Source: Apostichopus japonicus (taxonomy: Eukaryota > Echinodermata > Holothuroidea > Aspidochirotida > Stichopodidae). From it: 64,000 bases of DNA. The notes under the pieces are model-generated. The model was not told where the DNA came from and searched no databases. It saw only the letters and a list, made by a program, of their open reading frames with translations. Shown piece by piece: positions 36,601 through 47,302 of the stretch (position 1 is its first letter; each line of letters opens with the position of its first letter). The stretch is taken from contig NC_092563.1 in assembly GCF_037975245.1 (NCBI RefSeq), forward strand, positions 21,210,699 to 21,274,698, read 5' to 3'. The position numbers and the translations under genes were made by a program.

Positions 36601-39600
36601 GATTTATATCAGCTGCTGTCGTGGCGCGGTTGGTTGCGCTCGAGAGCGTGACGTGTTTTGGGTCCTGGGCTCGAGACCCGACCACGGCAGTTTGCTTTTG
36701 CAGCGCTCTCATAGGGTTCTCTGGAACTTTAAGTATTAGGAACGAACATAGATTTATATCAGCTGCTGTCGTGGCGCGGTTGGTTGCGCTCGAGAGCGTG
36801 ACGTGTTTTGGGTCCTGGGCTCGAGACCCGACCACGGCAGTTTGCTTTTGCAGCGCTCTCATAGGGTTCTCTGGAACTTTAAGTATTAGGAACGAACATA
36901 GATTTATATCAGCTGCTGTCGTGGCGCGGTTGGTTGCGCTCGAGAGCGTGACGTGTTTTGGGTCCTGGGCTCGAGACCCGACCACGGCAGTTTGCTTTTG
37001 CAGCGCTCTCATAGGGTTCTCTGGAACTTTAAGTATTAGGAACGAACATAGATTTATATCAGCTGCTGTCGTGGCGCGGTTGGTTGCGCTCGAGAGCGTG
37101 ACGTGTTTTGGGTCCTGGGCTCGAGACCCGACCACGGCAGTTTGCTTTTGCAGCGCTCTCATAGGGTTCTCTGGAACTTTAAGTATTAGGAACGAACATA
37201 GATTTATATCAGCTGCTGTCGTGGCGCGGTTGGTTGCGCTCGAGAGCGTGACGTGTTTTGGGTCCTGGGCTCGAGACCCGACCACGGCAGTTTGCTTTTG
37301 CAGCGCTCTCATAGGGTTCTCTGGAACTTTAAGTATTAGGAACGAACATAGATTTATATCAGCTGCTGTCGTGGCGCGGTTGGTTGCGCTCGAGAGCGTG
37401 ACGTGTTTTGGGTCCTGGGCTCGAGACCCGACCACGGCAGTTTGCTTTTGCAGCGCTCTCATAGGGTTCTCTGGAACTTTAAGTATTAGGAACGAACATA
37501 GATTTATATCAGCTGCTGTCGTGGCGCGGTTGGTTGCGCTCGAGAGCGTGACGTGTTTTGGGTCCTGGGCTCGAGACCCGACCACGGCAGTTTGCTTTTG
37601 CAGCGCTCTCATAGGGTTCTCTGGAACTTTAAGTATTAGGAACGAACATAGATTTATATCAGCTGCTGTCGTGGCGCGGTTGGTTGCGCTCGAGAGCGTG
37701 ACGTGTTTTGGGTCCTGGGCTCGAGACCCGACCACGGCAGTTTGCTTTTGCAGCGCTCTCATAGGGTTCTCTGGAACTTTAAGTATTAGGAACGAACATA
37801 GATTTATATCAGCTGCTGTCGTGGCGCGGTTGGTTGCGCTCGAGAGCGTGACGTGTTTTGGGTCCTGGGCTCGAGACCCGACCACGGCAGTTTGCTTTTG
37901 CAGCGCTCTCATAGGGTTCTCTGGAACTTTAAGTATTAGGAACGAACATAGATTTATATCAGCTGCTGTCGTGGCGCGGTTGGTTGCGCTCGAGAGCGTG
38001 ACGTGTTTTGGGTCCTGGGCTCGAGACCCGACCACGGCAGTTTGCTTTTGCAGCGCTCTCATAGGGTTCTCTGGAACTTTAAGTATTAGGAACGAACATA
38101 GATTTATATCAGCTGCTGTCGTGGCGCGGTTGGTTGCGCTCGAGAGCGTGACGTGTTTTGGGTCCTGGGCTCGAGACCCGGCCACGGCAGTTTGCTTTTG
38201 CAGCGCTCTCATAGGGTTCTCTGGAACTTTAAGTATTAGGAACGAACATAGATTTATATCAGCTGCTGTCGTGGCGCGGTTGGTTGCGCTCGAGAGCGTG
38301 ACGTGTTTTGGGTCCTGGGCTCGAGACCCGGCCACGGCAGTTTGCTTTTGCAGCGCTCTCATAGGGTTCTCTGGAACTTTAAGTATTAGGAACGAACATA
38401 GATTTATATCAGCTGCTGTCGTGGCGCGGTTGGTTGCGCTCGAGAGCGTGACGTGTTTTGGGTCCTGGGCTCGAGACCCGGCCACGGCAGTTTGCTTTTG
38501 CAGCGCTCTCATAGGGTTCTCTGGAACTTTAAGTATTAGGAACGAACATAGATTTATATCAGCTGCTGTCGTGGCGCGGTTGGTTGCGCTCGAGAGCGTG
38601 ACGTGTTTTGGGTCCTGGGCTCGAGACCCGACCACGGCAGTTTGCTTTTGCAGCGCTCTCATAGGGTTTTCTGGAACTTTAAGTATTAGGAACGAACATA
38701 GATTTATATCAGCTGCTGTCGTGGCGCGGTTGGTTGCGCTCGAGAGCGTGACGTGTTTTGGGTCCTGGGCTCGAGACCCGACCACGGCAGTTTGCTTTTG
38801 CAGCGCTCTCATAGGGTTCTCTGGAACTTTAAGTATTAGGAACGAACATAGATTTATATCAGCTGCTGTCGTGGCGCGGTTGGTTGCGCTCGAGAGCGTG
38901 ACGTGTTTTGGGTCCTGGGCTCGAGACCCGGCCACGGCAGTTTGCTTTTGCAGCGCTCTCATAGGGTTCTCTGGAACTTTAAGTATTAGGAACGAACATA
39001 GATTTATATCAGCTGCTGTCGTGGCGCGGTTGGTTGCGCTCGAGAGCGTGACGTGTTTTGGGTCCTGGGCTCGAGACCCGACCACGGCAGTTTGCTTTTG
39101 CAGCGCTCTCATAGGGTTCTCTGGAACTTTAAGTATTAGGAACGAACATAGATTTATATCAGCTGCTGTCGTGGCGCGGTTGGTTGCGCTCGAGAGCGTG
39201 ACGTGTTTTGGGTCCTGGGCTCGAGACCCGACCACGGCAGTTTGCTTTTGCAGCGCTCTCATAGGGTTCTCTGGAACTTTAAGTATTAGGAACGAACATA
39301 GATTTATATCAGCTGCTGTCGTGGCGCGGTTGGTTGCGCTCGAGAGCGTGACGTGTTTTGGGTCCTGGGCTCGAGACCCGGCCACGGCAGTTTGCTTTTG
39401 CAGCGCTCTCATAGGGTTCTCTGGAACTTTAAGTATTAGGAACGAACATAGATTTATATCAGCTGCTGTCGTGGCGCGGTTGGTTGCGCTCGAGAGCGTG
39501 ACGTGTTTTGGGTCCTGGGCTCGAGACCCGGCCACGGCAGTTTGCTTTTGCAGCGCTCTCATAGGGTTCTCTGGAACTTTAAGTATTAGGAACGAACATA

Positions 39601-39650
39601 GATTTATATCAGCTGCTGTCGTGGCGCGGTTGGTTGCGCTCGAGAGCGTG

Positions 39651-39692
39651 ACGTGTTTTGGGTCCTGGGCACGGCAGTTTGCTTTTGCAGCG
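39651..39692 (+). repeat. terminal partial satellite unit lacking the B box
   Basis: The last unit reads ACGTGTTTTGGGTCCTGGGC, then jumps to ACGGCAG. Thirteen bases containing the T-loop and B-box core are absent. Similarity to the unit ends at about 39692, giving a sharp right edge. Confidence 0.9.
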
Positions 39693-41694
39693 ATCTAAGC
39701 ATCTATGCAGCTGAACAAAGTAGAAGATTGTGATAATTGTAGAATAAAAGAGTAGCAAATTAAGAATACCGAATGCCCTTCCTTTCATCTGCTCGCTAGA
39801 GTAATATCAACATTTAACCAAAGATTTTCTAAAATGGTTTATATTACCTTGGATATTTCCTATTTTCACACCACCTGTACTTTAAAATATGCTGTTTCAT
39901 ATAACTGCAGCACTATTGATGACAGTAACTGATACCATGCTTCAACAAGCTTTACCTTTCTCGTTAACCTTTTGATGGGATGAACACTACTCTGACTGTG
40001 TTGCGGTACCTGATGGTAGCATACGCCCATTCAAAAAATACATTGACACACTAAATCACAAAAGTAATGTGGCCTCTAAGTCTAGATAAAAATGTCCCAC
40101 TATCATCGCCGTTCGGATAGCTGACAAGTTGGCTTTTCATGGCACATCAATTTTTCCTTACCATGACCGCGCAGATTTTTTTTTATCCGAGTCGGAAGTT
40201 TTCGTCACTTGTAAACAAACCCCTCTACTCAGTAGTAAACAATTTTCTTACGCTGCGCCTGGGAGGCCTAAAGGGGCCTAAAATTGCCTCAATCGACCAC
40301 ATTTTTGCAACACATATACTTCCATTCATGCTCTTCAACACGCAAGCCATAAAAAAAACTAGATCATGATCGGTAACAGGTCACAAAAGATTTTCTCCTG
40401 CTGCTTTTTGGCACTTTTCCTGAAGGAGAACAATCGAGCGGATGGATATAATAGACTCTTATTGGGTATGCCACCTGATGTGAATACGACTAGATATAAA
40501 CGGGAGGTGCACTGTCAAATCAGGGAGTTGTTATGGAACAACTCCCTGGTCAAATTGAACAGATGGCGCTATGCACAACATGTGTGCTGACTGCTGAGCC
40601 GTATATAGGCTCTGCATGTGTGCTGAAGTATGCGAACAACGAATACTGTTACCCAATGAGAAAACGGGAGAAACGCTGCTGTCTAACTAAGATGTCTATC
40701 TAAGGGTAAAGGTCGCAAAGTACAGTTTTAGAAACCTAACATTGTGCCCTGTATGTTCTTATATCTTCTAAGATCTTTCATGTCTAATAAACCGACAACA
40801 ATATAGGCATATTGACGCTAGATCCCACGGCACTGTCATTTGTCAAAACGCATATAGGCTAGCCTAATTTAGGCCTAGGCTGAGCTATGATATGTAATAA
40901 CTTTTAATGCCTAAGCCGTTAGCGTAAAGTTAGGCCCTATCCGTGTGCAACAAATTTACGGCATACTGTGCCTGCATATATAGGCCTACGTTTTTTGTCA
41001 ATGTCATGAATTGAAATGGTCTTAGACCAAAAGGATCAATAAAGTTAGGCATTATTGTAAAAATTGAAATCATAGAAAAATTCCTTTCACATTGTATATT
41101 TGCACGTGATAAAAATAAATCAATCGCAGCCCAATTCATCCACACTACTAATACAATAGGCTACCCTAGTGTGTTCTTTTTAAATTGTCAATAAATGCTA
41201 TGGATTATGGGGCCGAGGCTAGCCCTGTATGGAATAATCAACAAGAAACAGAAAGACTAGCTTTATCCAATGATTTTGGAGGGAGAAAAATACCTTGAAC
41301 ATGGCAAAGTGATTGCATGCCATCATAACTGTTTATATATAGCACTAAACCTACCACTGGCTAACAGTTACACTTATAACATGCAGGCATAGATGTAGCA
41401 AAGGCCTGATATTGGGGGGGGGGGGGGGGTAGTCGCTGAAATTCCAACTGGATGGATTTTGAAACCAGACAATTCTGGCTGCTGCCTTGTATCCCCCCCC
41501 CCCCACCCTGCGCTTCTCGTCAACGATACGGTCAGTGTCAGTCAGACTTCCTATCTTTCGCGACTGCAATTTTGTTCTGACCTTTTTTCAATACATTTGT
41601 ACCCACTGGCCCTCACTTCATAAACTTATTAATCAATCTGAGTAAAAGTTATCTGCTTGAAGGCTCCATAGGCTACTAACTACAAAAGCTATGT
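39693..41694. other. noncoding DNA right of the satellite
   Basis: No supported gene. It contains a perfect hairpin at 40521-40548 and a paired G run (about 41415-41430) and C run (about 41492-41503). The short open frames here have no recognisable similarity. Confidence 0.5.
40519..40550. repeat. perfect 12-bp inverted repeat with 4-nt loop
   Basis: CAGGGAGTTGTT, loop ATGG, then AACAACTCCCTG. The hairpin is flanked by the direct repeat GTCAAAT on the left and GTCAAATTG on the right. Confidence 0.8.
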
Positions 41695-42407
41695 TTTGAT
41701 TGATTGATTGATATTTTTTATCACGTGAATATATACAATTTGGTAGGAAGTCCTCTAAAAAACCTTCAGATGGCTAAACAAAGTAGAGAACTCCCTGTAA
41801 AGAAAAGGAAAAAGTAAACTAAATGTATAAGAAAATATGAACATGTTCAATTGATAAAATGCAATAATTTTTTGAATAAAGTTTCTTCTGAATGATTTTG
41901 CAGAGGGTTTATTTGTGATATCGTCTGATAGAGAATTCCATGTTTTGATTGTACGTGCCCTTAGTGATAACATCCCCGTTGTAGAATTATACCTGTTATA
42001 ATGTGCATTGTCTGAAAATATGATATTGTAATGACGAATCGCTGTTACTTATTAAGTAGTCATTAAAACCATTTGGTAACAGTCCATTCCATGCCTAATT
42101 ATAAGCAAATGTAGCAAGATTAACCCTAATAATGTCATCAGTTTTTAACAACTTAGAATGTTTAAAAAGAGGATTTGTGTGGTAACATGGTTTGGCATGT
42201 GTTATATGGCGGACTGCTCTCTTCTGTGTAATACAAATGGGATTCAGATTGGTATATCTAGTACCACACCATCTGTTACAACAGTATGTGGCTGGACTAA
42301 TGTCTGATAGAGAATCTTTAATGCGTTGTGGCAGGTAATACTTAAGCTTAGCTAAAACACCGGTGTTTTTTAAACTTTTTTACAGACAGTTGTAATGTGG
42401 TCACACC

Positions 42408-42485
42408 ATTTCATTCATTCGTTCATTCATTCATTCATTCATTCATTCATTTTTTTTTCACATAAATATTACAATGTGAATGGAG
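42408..42485 (-). mobile_element. inserted 3'-tail fragment of a related non-LTR element
   Basis: An (ATTC)n run of about 40 bp is followed by TTTTTTCACATAAATATTAC and AATGTGAATGGA. The same tail occurs at 49246-49300. It splits the host reverse transcriptase between the region before WxDH and the following codons, so it inserted after the host element landed. Confidence 0.6.
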
Positions 42486-43016
42486 TTTATGATCTATATA
42501 AACGCCTACAAATCAAGTACTATTGCCTTGTTGTAGTCGTTTACCACCCATCAGCATTCCATGTAAAATTCTTGTATTAAAAACTATATAGTTTGTTTGA
42601 TCAATATTCAATGATAACTTGTTGCTAGCGAACCAGTCGCTGCACTTGTCTAATTTAGTTGATACTTCAATATGAAATAAAGTTCTCAATTGTGATACAA
42701 AGATTATATTTGTGTTGTCAGCAAACAAAACAACTTTAACTTTATCAGAAACATTGGTAATGTCATTAACATATGGGATAAAAAGCAATGGACCAAGTAT
42801 AGAGCCTTGTGACACACCACATGGAATTCTCTCCGATTGGGAATGAGCATTTTTGTAGGATGTATATTGGTAGCGGTTTGCTAAGTAACTGTTGATCCAA
42901 TTTAGGGGGTTCCTCTTATGCAGTAACGGTGTAATTTATTAAGCAGAATTGTCAGGTCTATTGTGTCAAAGGCCTCTGAGAGGTCCAGGAAAGCCCCAAC
43001 ACAGGTACTATTCTCA

Positions 43017-43796
43017 GGGGGGATGCAAGATTTGTGACAGGGGGGGTTTACTGGTCCAGCCGCGCTTGAACGTAAGACTATCTAGCGGAGCGCCACCATC
43101 AGTTGGCGCGGAGCGCACTAGGAAATTTTTGGCTTTAAAAACCCCCCCAGATGGCCGGAAACGGCACTTCCCGAGTATTCTAAGCTGCATGTACCTAGCC
43201 TGAAAATATGGATCTCATGTCTGCAATTTCTCAATTGATGAGAAAAAAAACAATCTATGAAATATGGTATTTACATATCAGATAAGTTGAGATGATACAA
43301 AAATCATAATGCCTTTAGCCCCCAATCCCCCTCCCATTCCGTCACCACTGTTTGATGCAGGGCCGGATCCAGGACTCTGGAAGGGTGAGGGGTTTGGGTG
43401 AGGGGTTTGGCCTCCAGTTATCCTAGGGTCTAAGGGGAGTGGGTTTCCCCCTATTGTGAAATCCTTGGATATTTAAGTACAACATGGAACCCCCTTCAAT
43501 TTAGCCATGCAAAGCACCTACAAAAACTCACTCGAAATGTATCTGCATCCATACGAGTTAGCTTTTCGGTCTGAAAATTGAGATTTTTAGGCATTTTTGG
43601 CACGTGTAGCACGCGTGCACACTATAGTTCATTTAACGGTAAAGACCCACCTGGCTGACTTGTAAGGATAACCGCCCGTCTGACGTTCTACATGTTTAAA
43701 ATTGGCGTTTTATTTAATTATTTTTTTCTCTCTCTTTTTTTTTCTCTTTTTTTTTTGGCCAAGAGCGGGGGGGGGGACCCCCCTCTGGATCAGCGC
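43017..43796. mobile_element. nested insertion inside the reverse transcriptase element
   Basis: Reverse transcriptase coding breaks off after LAKNQ (near 43797) and resumes with [11 protein letters not shown] (near 43016), where a few residues should separate them. The intervening 780 bp has G-rich and C-rich ends. Within it, CAGGGCCGGATCCAGGACTC at 43358-43379 and the reverse complement of CTGGATCAGCGCCTG at 43785-43799 are similar. A smaller inverted-repeat element of about 440 bp may therefore make up its right half. No coding capacity was recognised. Confidence 0.55.
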
Positions 43797-44290
43797 CTGA
43801 TTCTTGGCAAGATTACTGTATAAATTGTCAATGGCATCAGCTAGTGCTATCTCAGTGGAGTGTTCAGGACGGAATCCGTATACTGTTCGTGGCATAAAAT
43901 GTTATATTTTGAAATAAAGTTAAAAATACGATTATAACATAAGCCTTTCAACTATTTTGGAAAAACATGATAATAGTGTTAAAGGTCGATAATTTTCATA
44001 GTTTGCTGAATCCTCTTTCTTAAAGACAGGGATGACCTTGGCAATTTTTAGCATATCAGGAAAAAATACCGATATTGAACGACAAATTGCAAATATGGGG
44101 TTAATGGTTTAGTAATAAATGGGATAATTTGCCTTACAATACCAGGCTTGAAATCATCGTATCCAGCTGCTTTATTGGGTTTCATGCAAGAGGTGGCTGT
44201 TAAAGAGGTGGCTGTTATGTTAATGGTAACAATGGGAAAACTTTTTTTTTCATCAAAATATATTCAATGATATGTTATGATATATTCAAT

Positions 44291-44612
44291 ATGTTAAGAA
44301 TAAGCCTTCTTACTCTGTATTCAAAAGGAATCTCCAAACTGTAATTATTTCTCACTATTGATGGATTTAGTCTTGTGTGTGTTTGCGTTTAAGATCATTA
44401 TAAAGATTGTTAGGATTGCTTATTAACATTATTAATTTCAAGTAGAGTCAATTCGATTAGTACATCATTGTAGATGCTACTATTAACTTTTCTTTTTCTA
44501 TTCTTAAGTTTTTCTTTCTTTTTTTTCTTTTTGGGGAGTCTCCTACTTTGTTAAGCCTTACAGGCTTTATAGGAGACTTCCCGTCACACTGCAATTTGTG
44601 ATGAAACAAAAC
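44291..44612 (+). mobile_element. 3' fragment of the same non-LTR family as 57395-58740
   Basis: It begins inside the C-terminal coding part (the AATAAGCCTTCTTACTCTG block) and continues through the 3'UTR. It includes the hairpin region AGTCTCCTACTTTGTTAAGC to TATAGGAGACT. It aligns with the end of the 60266 copy nearly base for base, and it is 5'-truncated as expected for target-primed retrotransposition. Confidence 0.8.
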
Positions 44613-44980
44613 GACAGTGAATTACCAAAAATTACAGTGCTTCTTCCTAGCGCACTTCATATTATTTTCTTTGTTTCTTTTGGAGGGGGGGTGGGGGGCG
44701 GGTGGGGCTATTTATCACTCACATGAAAAAATATTCAATTGTTAACTTCATTCCAACTGAGCATATGGAATGAAGAAAACAATTAAACATTTGGCATAAA
44801 AATGTTGAGTTGACGAGATACAATAAAGTTGTCAGTTAAACATTTTGAAGATAATTTTTCAATTGCTCAGATGGAATGAAGTGAAAAATTGAACATTTTA
44901 CAGCAAAATGTCCAATTGACGAGATATGATATTTTGCAGAAAAATGTCCAATTGACGAAATGTGATAAGTTGTCAATTAA
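44613..44980. other. short noncoding stretch with degenerate repeats
   Basis: AT-rich sequence with several variants of TGTCCAATTGACGA and CAATTGCTCAGAT. These resemble the arm of the inverted-repeat element that follows. Confidence 0.5.
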
Positions 44981-46860
44981 ATATTTTACAGAAAATTGTG
45001 CAATTGCTCAGATAAAGCAATTGCTGAACACTCAAACATTTTTCTGATTTTTCATAAAATTTTATCTTGTTATATAAACAATTTACTGAAAAATGTCAAC
45101 TTATGGGGCAAATTTTTTCTTATATTGATGGCACTTTTAAGCTTCCATAGATTAGCATTGAGTGTTTTATATGTATACCACATACAGACAATATATATCC
45201 TGAACTTACTTGAAGCTAGCAAACAGGGTCAACCCACCCAATAGCAAAATTACTACATAAATAAACCCCAAATATGAAGCTGGTGAAGGTTGTACAGTAC
45301 AGTAGTTATACTAGGTATTTTTTTTTAGAGTATTCACAATCATACTGTACAAAGTTTTGTATGGTGGAGTATAAGGATTGCGAGATACAATTTCTCAAAG
45401 TGGCAAGGAAAACGTGGTAATTATGACTGATGGGTCAGATGGGATAGGTCATTTTGATTGGAATTTTTCAAGTTTTAGGTCATTCACAATCACAGGAATA
45501 TATGAATAGGCCTATAGGTAAATTAGACTGTGACAGTCGGAAATTCTGATTGCCGCACTCTCATTTTCCAACCATCGTCACTTTTACCAAGTTTGGGGGA
45601 TGAGACACCCCCCCCCCCCGACCCACTCTAGCGACATCCCTGCATTCAGGCATAGCCTTAGTTATGCTAATTTACTTGGTTAGGTTGTTGAATTACTGTC
45701 ATTCGACATATATAAATGCAAGACATTTACAGGTAGTAATTATAATGCACACACTTGGTCTATTCTAAATATTCCATTTTGTGCAATCAGCACTTAGAGT
45801 TAGGCTTGTTATAGCCACCTGGGGGTAGGTTAGTTACCCAGTGTTGAAGAGGTAGTCAGAAATGAAAATATTAGTTGGTCATGCATGCATGTTTTTTATT
45901 CCAATCAGGGATCAAGTTGCCATTTTCAAGACTCCATGCATTTTAAAGCTTATTTTGTTGTTGTAGTATTTGCCAATGTTTTCCTCTATTCAGGCTCACA
46001 GTTAAATCCAAAAAGAATTTAAACAACTTCAAATTTAATTTCTCTTGAAATTACTATCAGCTTGTATGTAATGATTTTGGAGCCCCAAAAGGACCATGGT
46101 GATCAATCTTTTTAGGAGAGATGTTTATTATTTAAAGAGGTACTATAATCTACCTGCTTGACATGGTCATGTACCACTTGCCACGCCATCATGTAGCAAA
46201 ACCACACAGTCAGATTGAAGTACGTCACATACCTATAATGCATGCTTATGACATTAACATTTGTTTACATTGTTCAACTCTTTACTCCCTCTTTGGATTT
46301 CATTGGAAAGTTACACAGAATTAAATCATTTTAATTCAATAAAATAATTAACAAGGTATAGTGGGCTGAAATTGTTTACTTATACCAATTCATAAAATAA
46401 ATGTGATTTGAATTATGACTTCAGTTGGCAAATAGGGCTTTTTCAATTGCAAAATGGTTAGCCAATATACTTTATGAAGCATTAATTGTTAATTGTGATT
46501 TGAATGGTTTTATTCTCATCTATACAAAAGCAGCTTCAGCACATGCTGGTCTAATATGTCTACATCAGTAGCCAAATGGCTTATTATCACATGCCAATAT
46601 TTTATTCTTCTTCATGTAATCTGCACAATGATGCATCAGCACAGCTATCAAACCAAAGAATTGCATAATAACCACAAACAATTTAAGTTAGCATGTTATT
46701 TGCATTCATAACAAACATGATGATAAAAAATACCCAAAACACAAACTGTAAATACAAAACAATTTGCCCTTAGATAAAAGATAAAACCTTATAAAAATCA
46801 GAAAAATGTTGGATTGCTCAGTTGCTTTATCTGAGCAATTGCACAAATTTCTGTAAAATG
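44981..46860. repeat. long inverted-repeat-bounded segment, possible nonautonomous DNA element
   Basis: The left arm at about 44985-45068 and the reverse complement of about 46776-46860 match over roughly 85 bp with about a dozen differences. The core is GTGCAATTGCTCAGATAAAG, followed by ACATTTTTCTGATTTTT. The arms enclose about 1.7 kb without recognisable coding sequence. Variants of the arm core repeat just outside the left arm. Target duplications were not found, so a transposon origin is inference. Confidence 0.55.
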
Positions 46861-47302
46861 TTTTATTGAAATAAAATCTGAGTTTCTACATATGTAATTT
46901 GATTAACAAACTATTAGAAAATCACCTACCATGTACTTTCCTTATTTATTTTTTTTCATTAAAATGGATCATGCCAGATTTTGTTCAGGATTTCTCCCCT
47001 GAACAATTATGGCATTAAGGAGTAAATTACATGGGAAAGCAAGCATATTTCAAGGTGCATCAATTTGGGACAGTTTCAAGCGATCATCAAGTTCTGCTTT
47101 TGCAGGTACAGTAATGACATTTGCCTGACATCAAGACACTCACTGATCACACTGAACTTTCATTTCATTTAATGTTATGTGGTCATTAATTAAGAGCAAC
47201 TCTTATTTGTTGAAATTAAAAGTTATTGAAAAAAGATGGTATTGATCAATTTTGATGCATGCTTGGTGAATTTGTGTAATAATGACTATTTTAATCTTTG
47301 TT
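46861..47302. other. noncoding DNA, nothing recognised
   Basis: AT-rich sequence without a supported gene or repeat. Confidence 0.5.

Larger units (their letters stand above)
21501..39692 (+). repeat. 150-bp satellite array of tRNA-like (SINE-head-like) units, 121 full copies plus one partial
   Basis: ACGTGTTTTG recurs at exactly 150-bp spacing from 21501 to 39651, which is 121 complete units with no indel anywhere. Divergence is very low. The main variant is G or A at the base after TCGAGACCCG (A in about 34 units by hand count); there are also a handful of private changes. Each unit is about half tRNA-like sequence and half unrelated AT-richer tail. A frame on each strand stays open because the unit is 50 codons, but one plus-strand unit has TGG changed to TGA at 32166-32168. 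Most substitutions behave like neutral satellite drift. I read this as a satellite, not a protein gene. Near identity could also reflect assembly from collapsed or polished long reads. Confidence 0.97.
41695..44225 (-). mobile_element. decayed CR1/L2-like non-LTR retrotransposon, reverse transcriptase region
   Basis: Reading the minus strand from right to left, the reverse transcriptase order is preserved in pieces. NKAAGYDDF is at about 44150-44190, VYGFRPEHSTEIALADAI near 43850, and [12 protein letters not shown] near 42980. SQGSILGPLLF lies at about 42780-42815, LFADNTNIIF near 42720, and the thumb and C-terminal TIKTWNSL near 41940. The catalytic FADD is mutated to FADN, and frameshifts and stops separate the pieces, so it is inactive. 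It ends at 41697 in TGATTGATTGATT, a short tandem tail typical of this group. Two later insertions interrupt it, at 42408-42485 and 43017-43796. Clade is judged from motif style only. Confidence 0.8.

Noticed and set aside
21380-39562. 6,060-codon minus-strand open frame and the 3,515- and 2,475-codon plus-strand frames as giant repeat proteins
   Set aside because: They arise because the satellite unit is 150 bp. There is no splice or codon-bias evidence, both strands are open at once, the minus frame runs into a gap, and the plus strand has a stop in one unit.
21501-39692. CRISPR array
   Set aside because: Units are contiguous identical 150-bp repeats with no variable spacers and no cas genes, and the window is eukaryotic.
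21501-39692. cluster of functional tRNA genes
   Set aside because: Acceptor, D and T arms fold, but there is no proper anticodon stem-loop. A TTTT sits between the boxes, and the A and B boxes depart from consensus.
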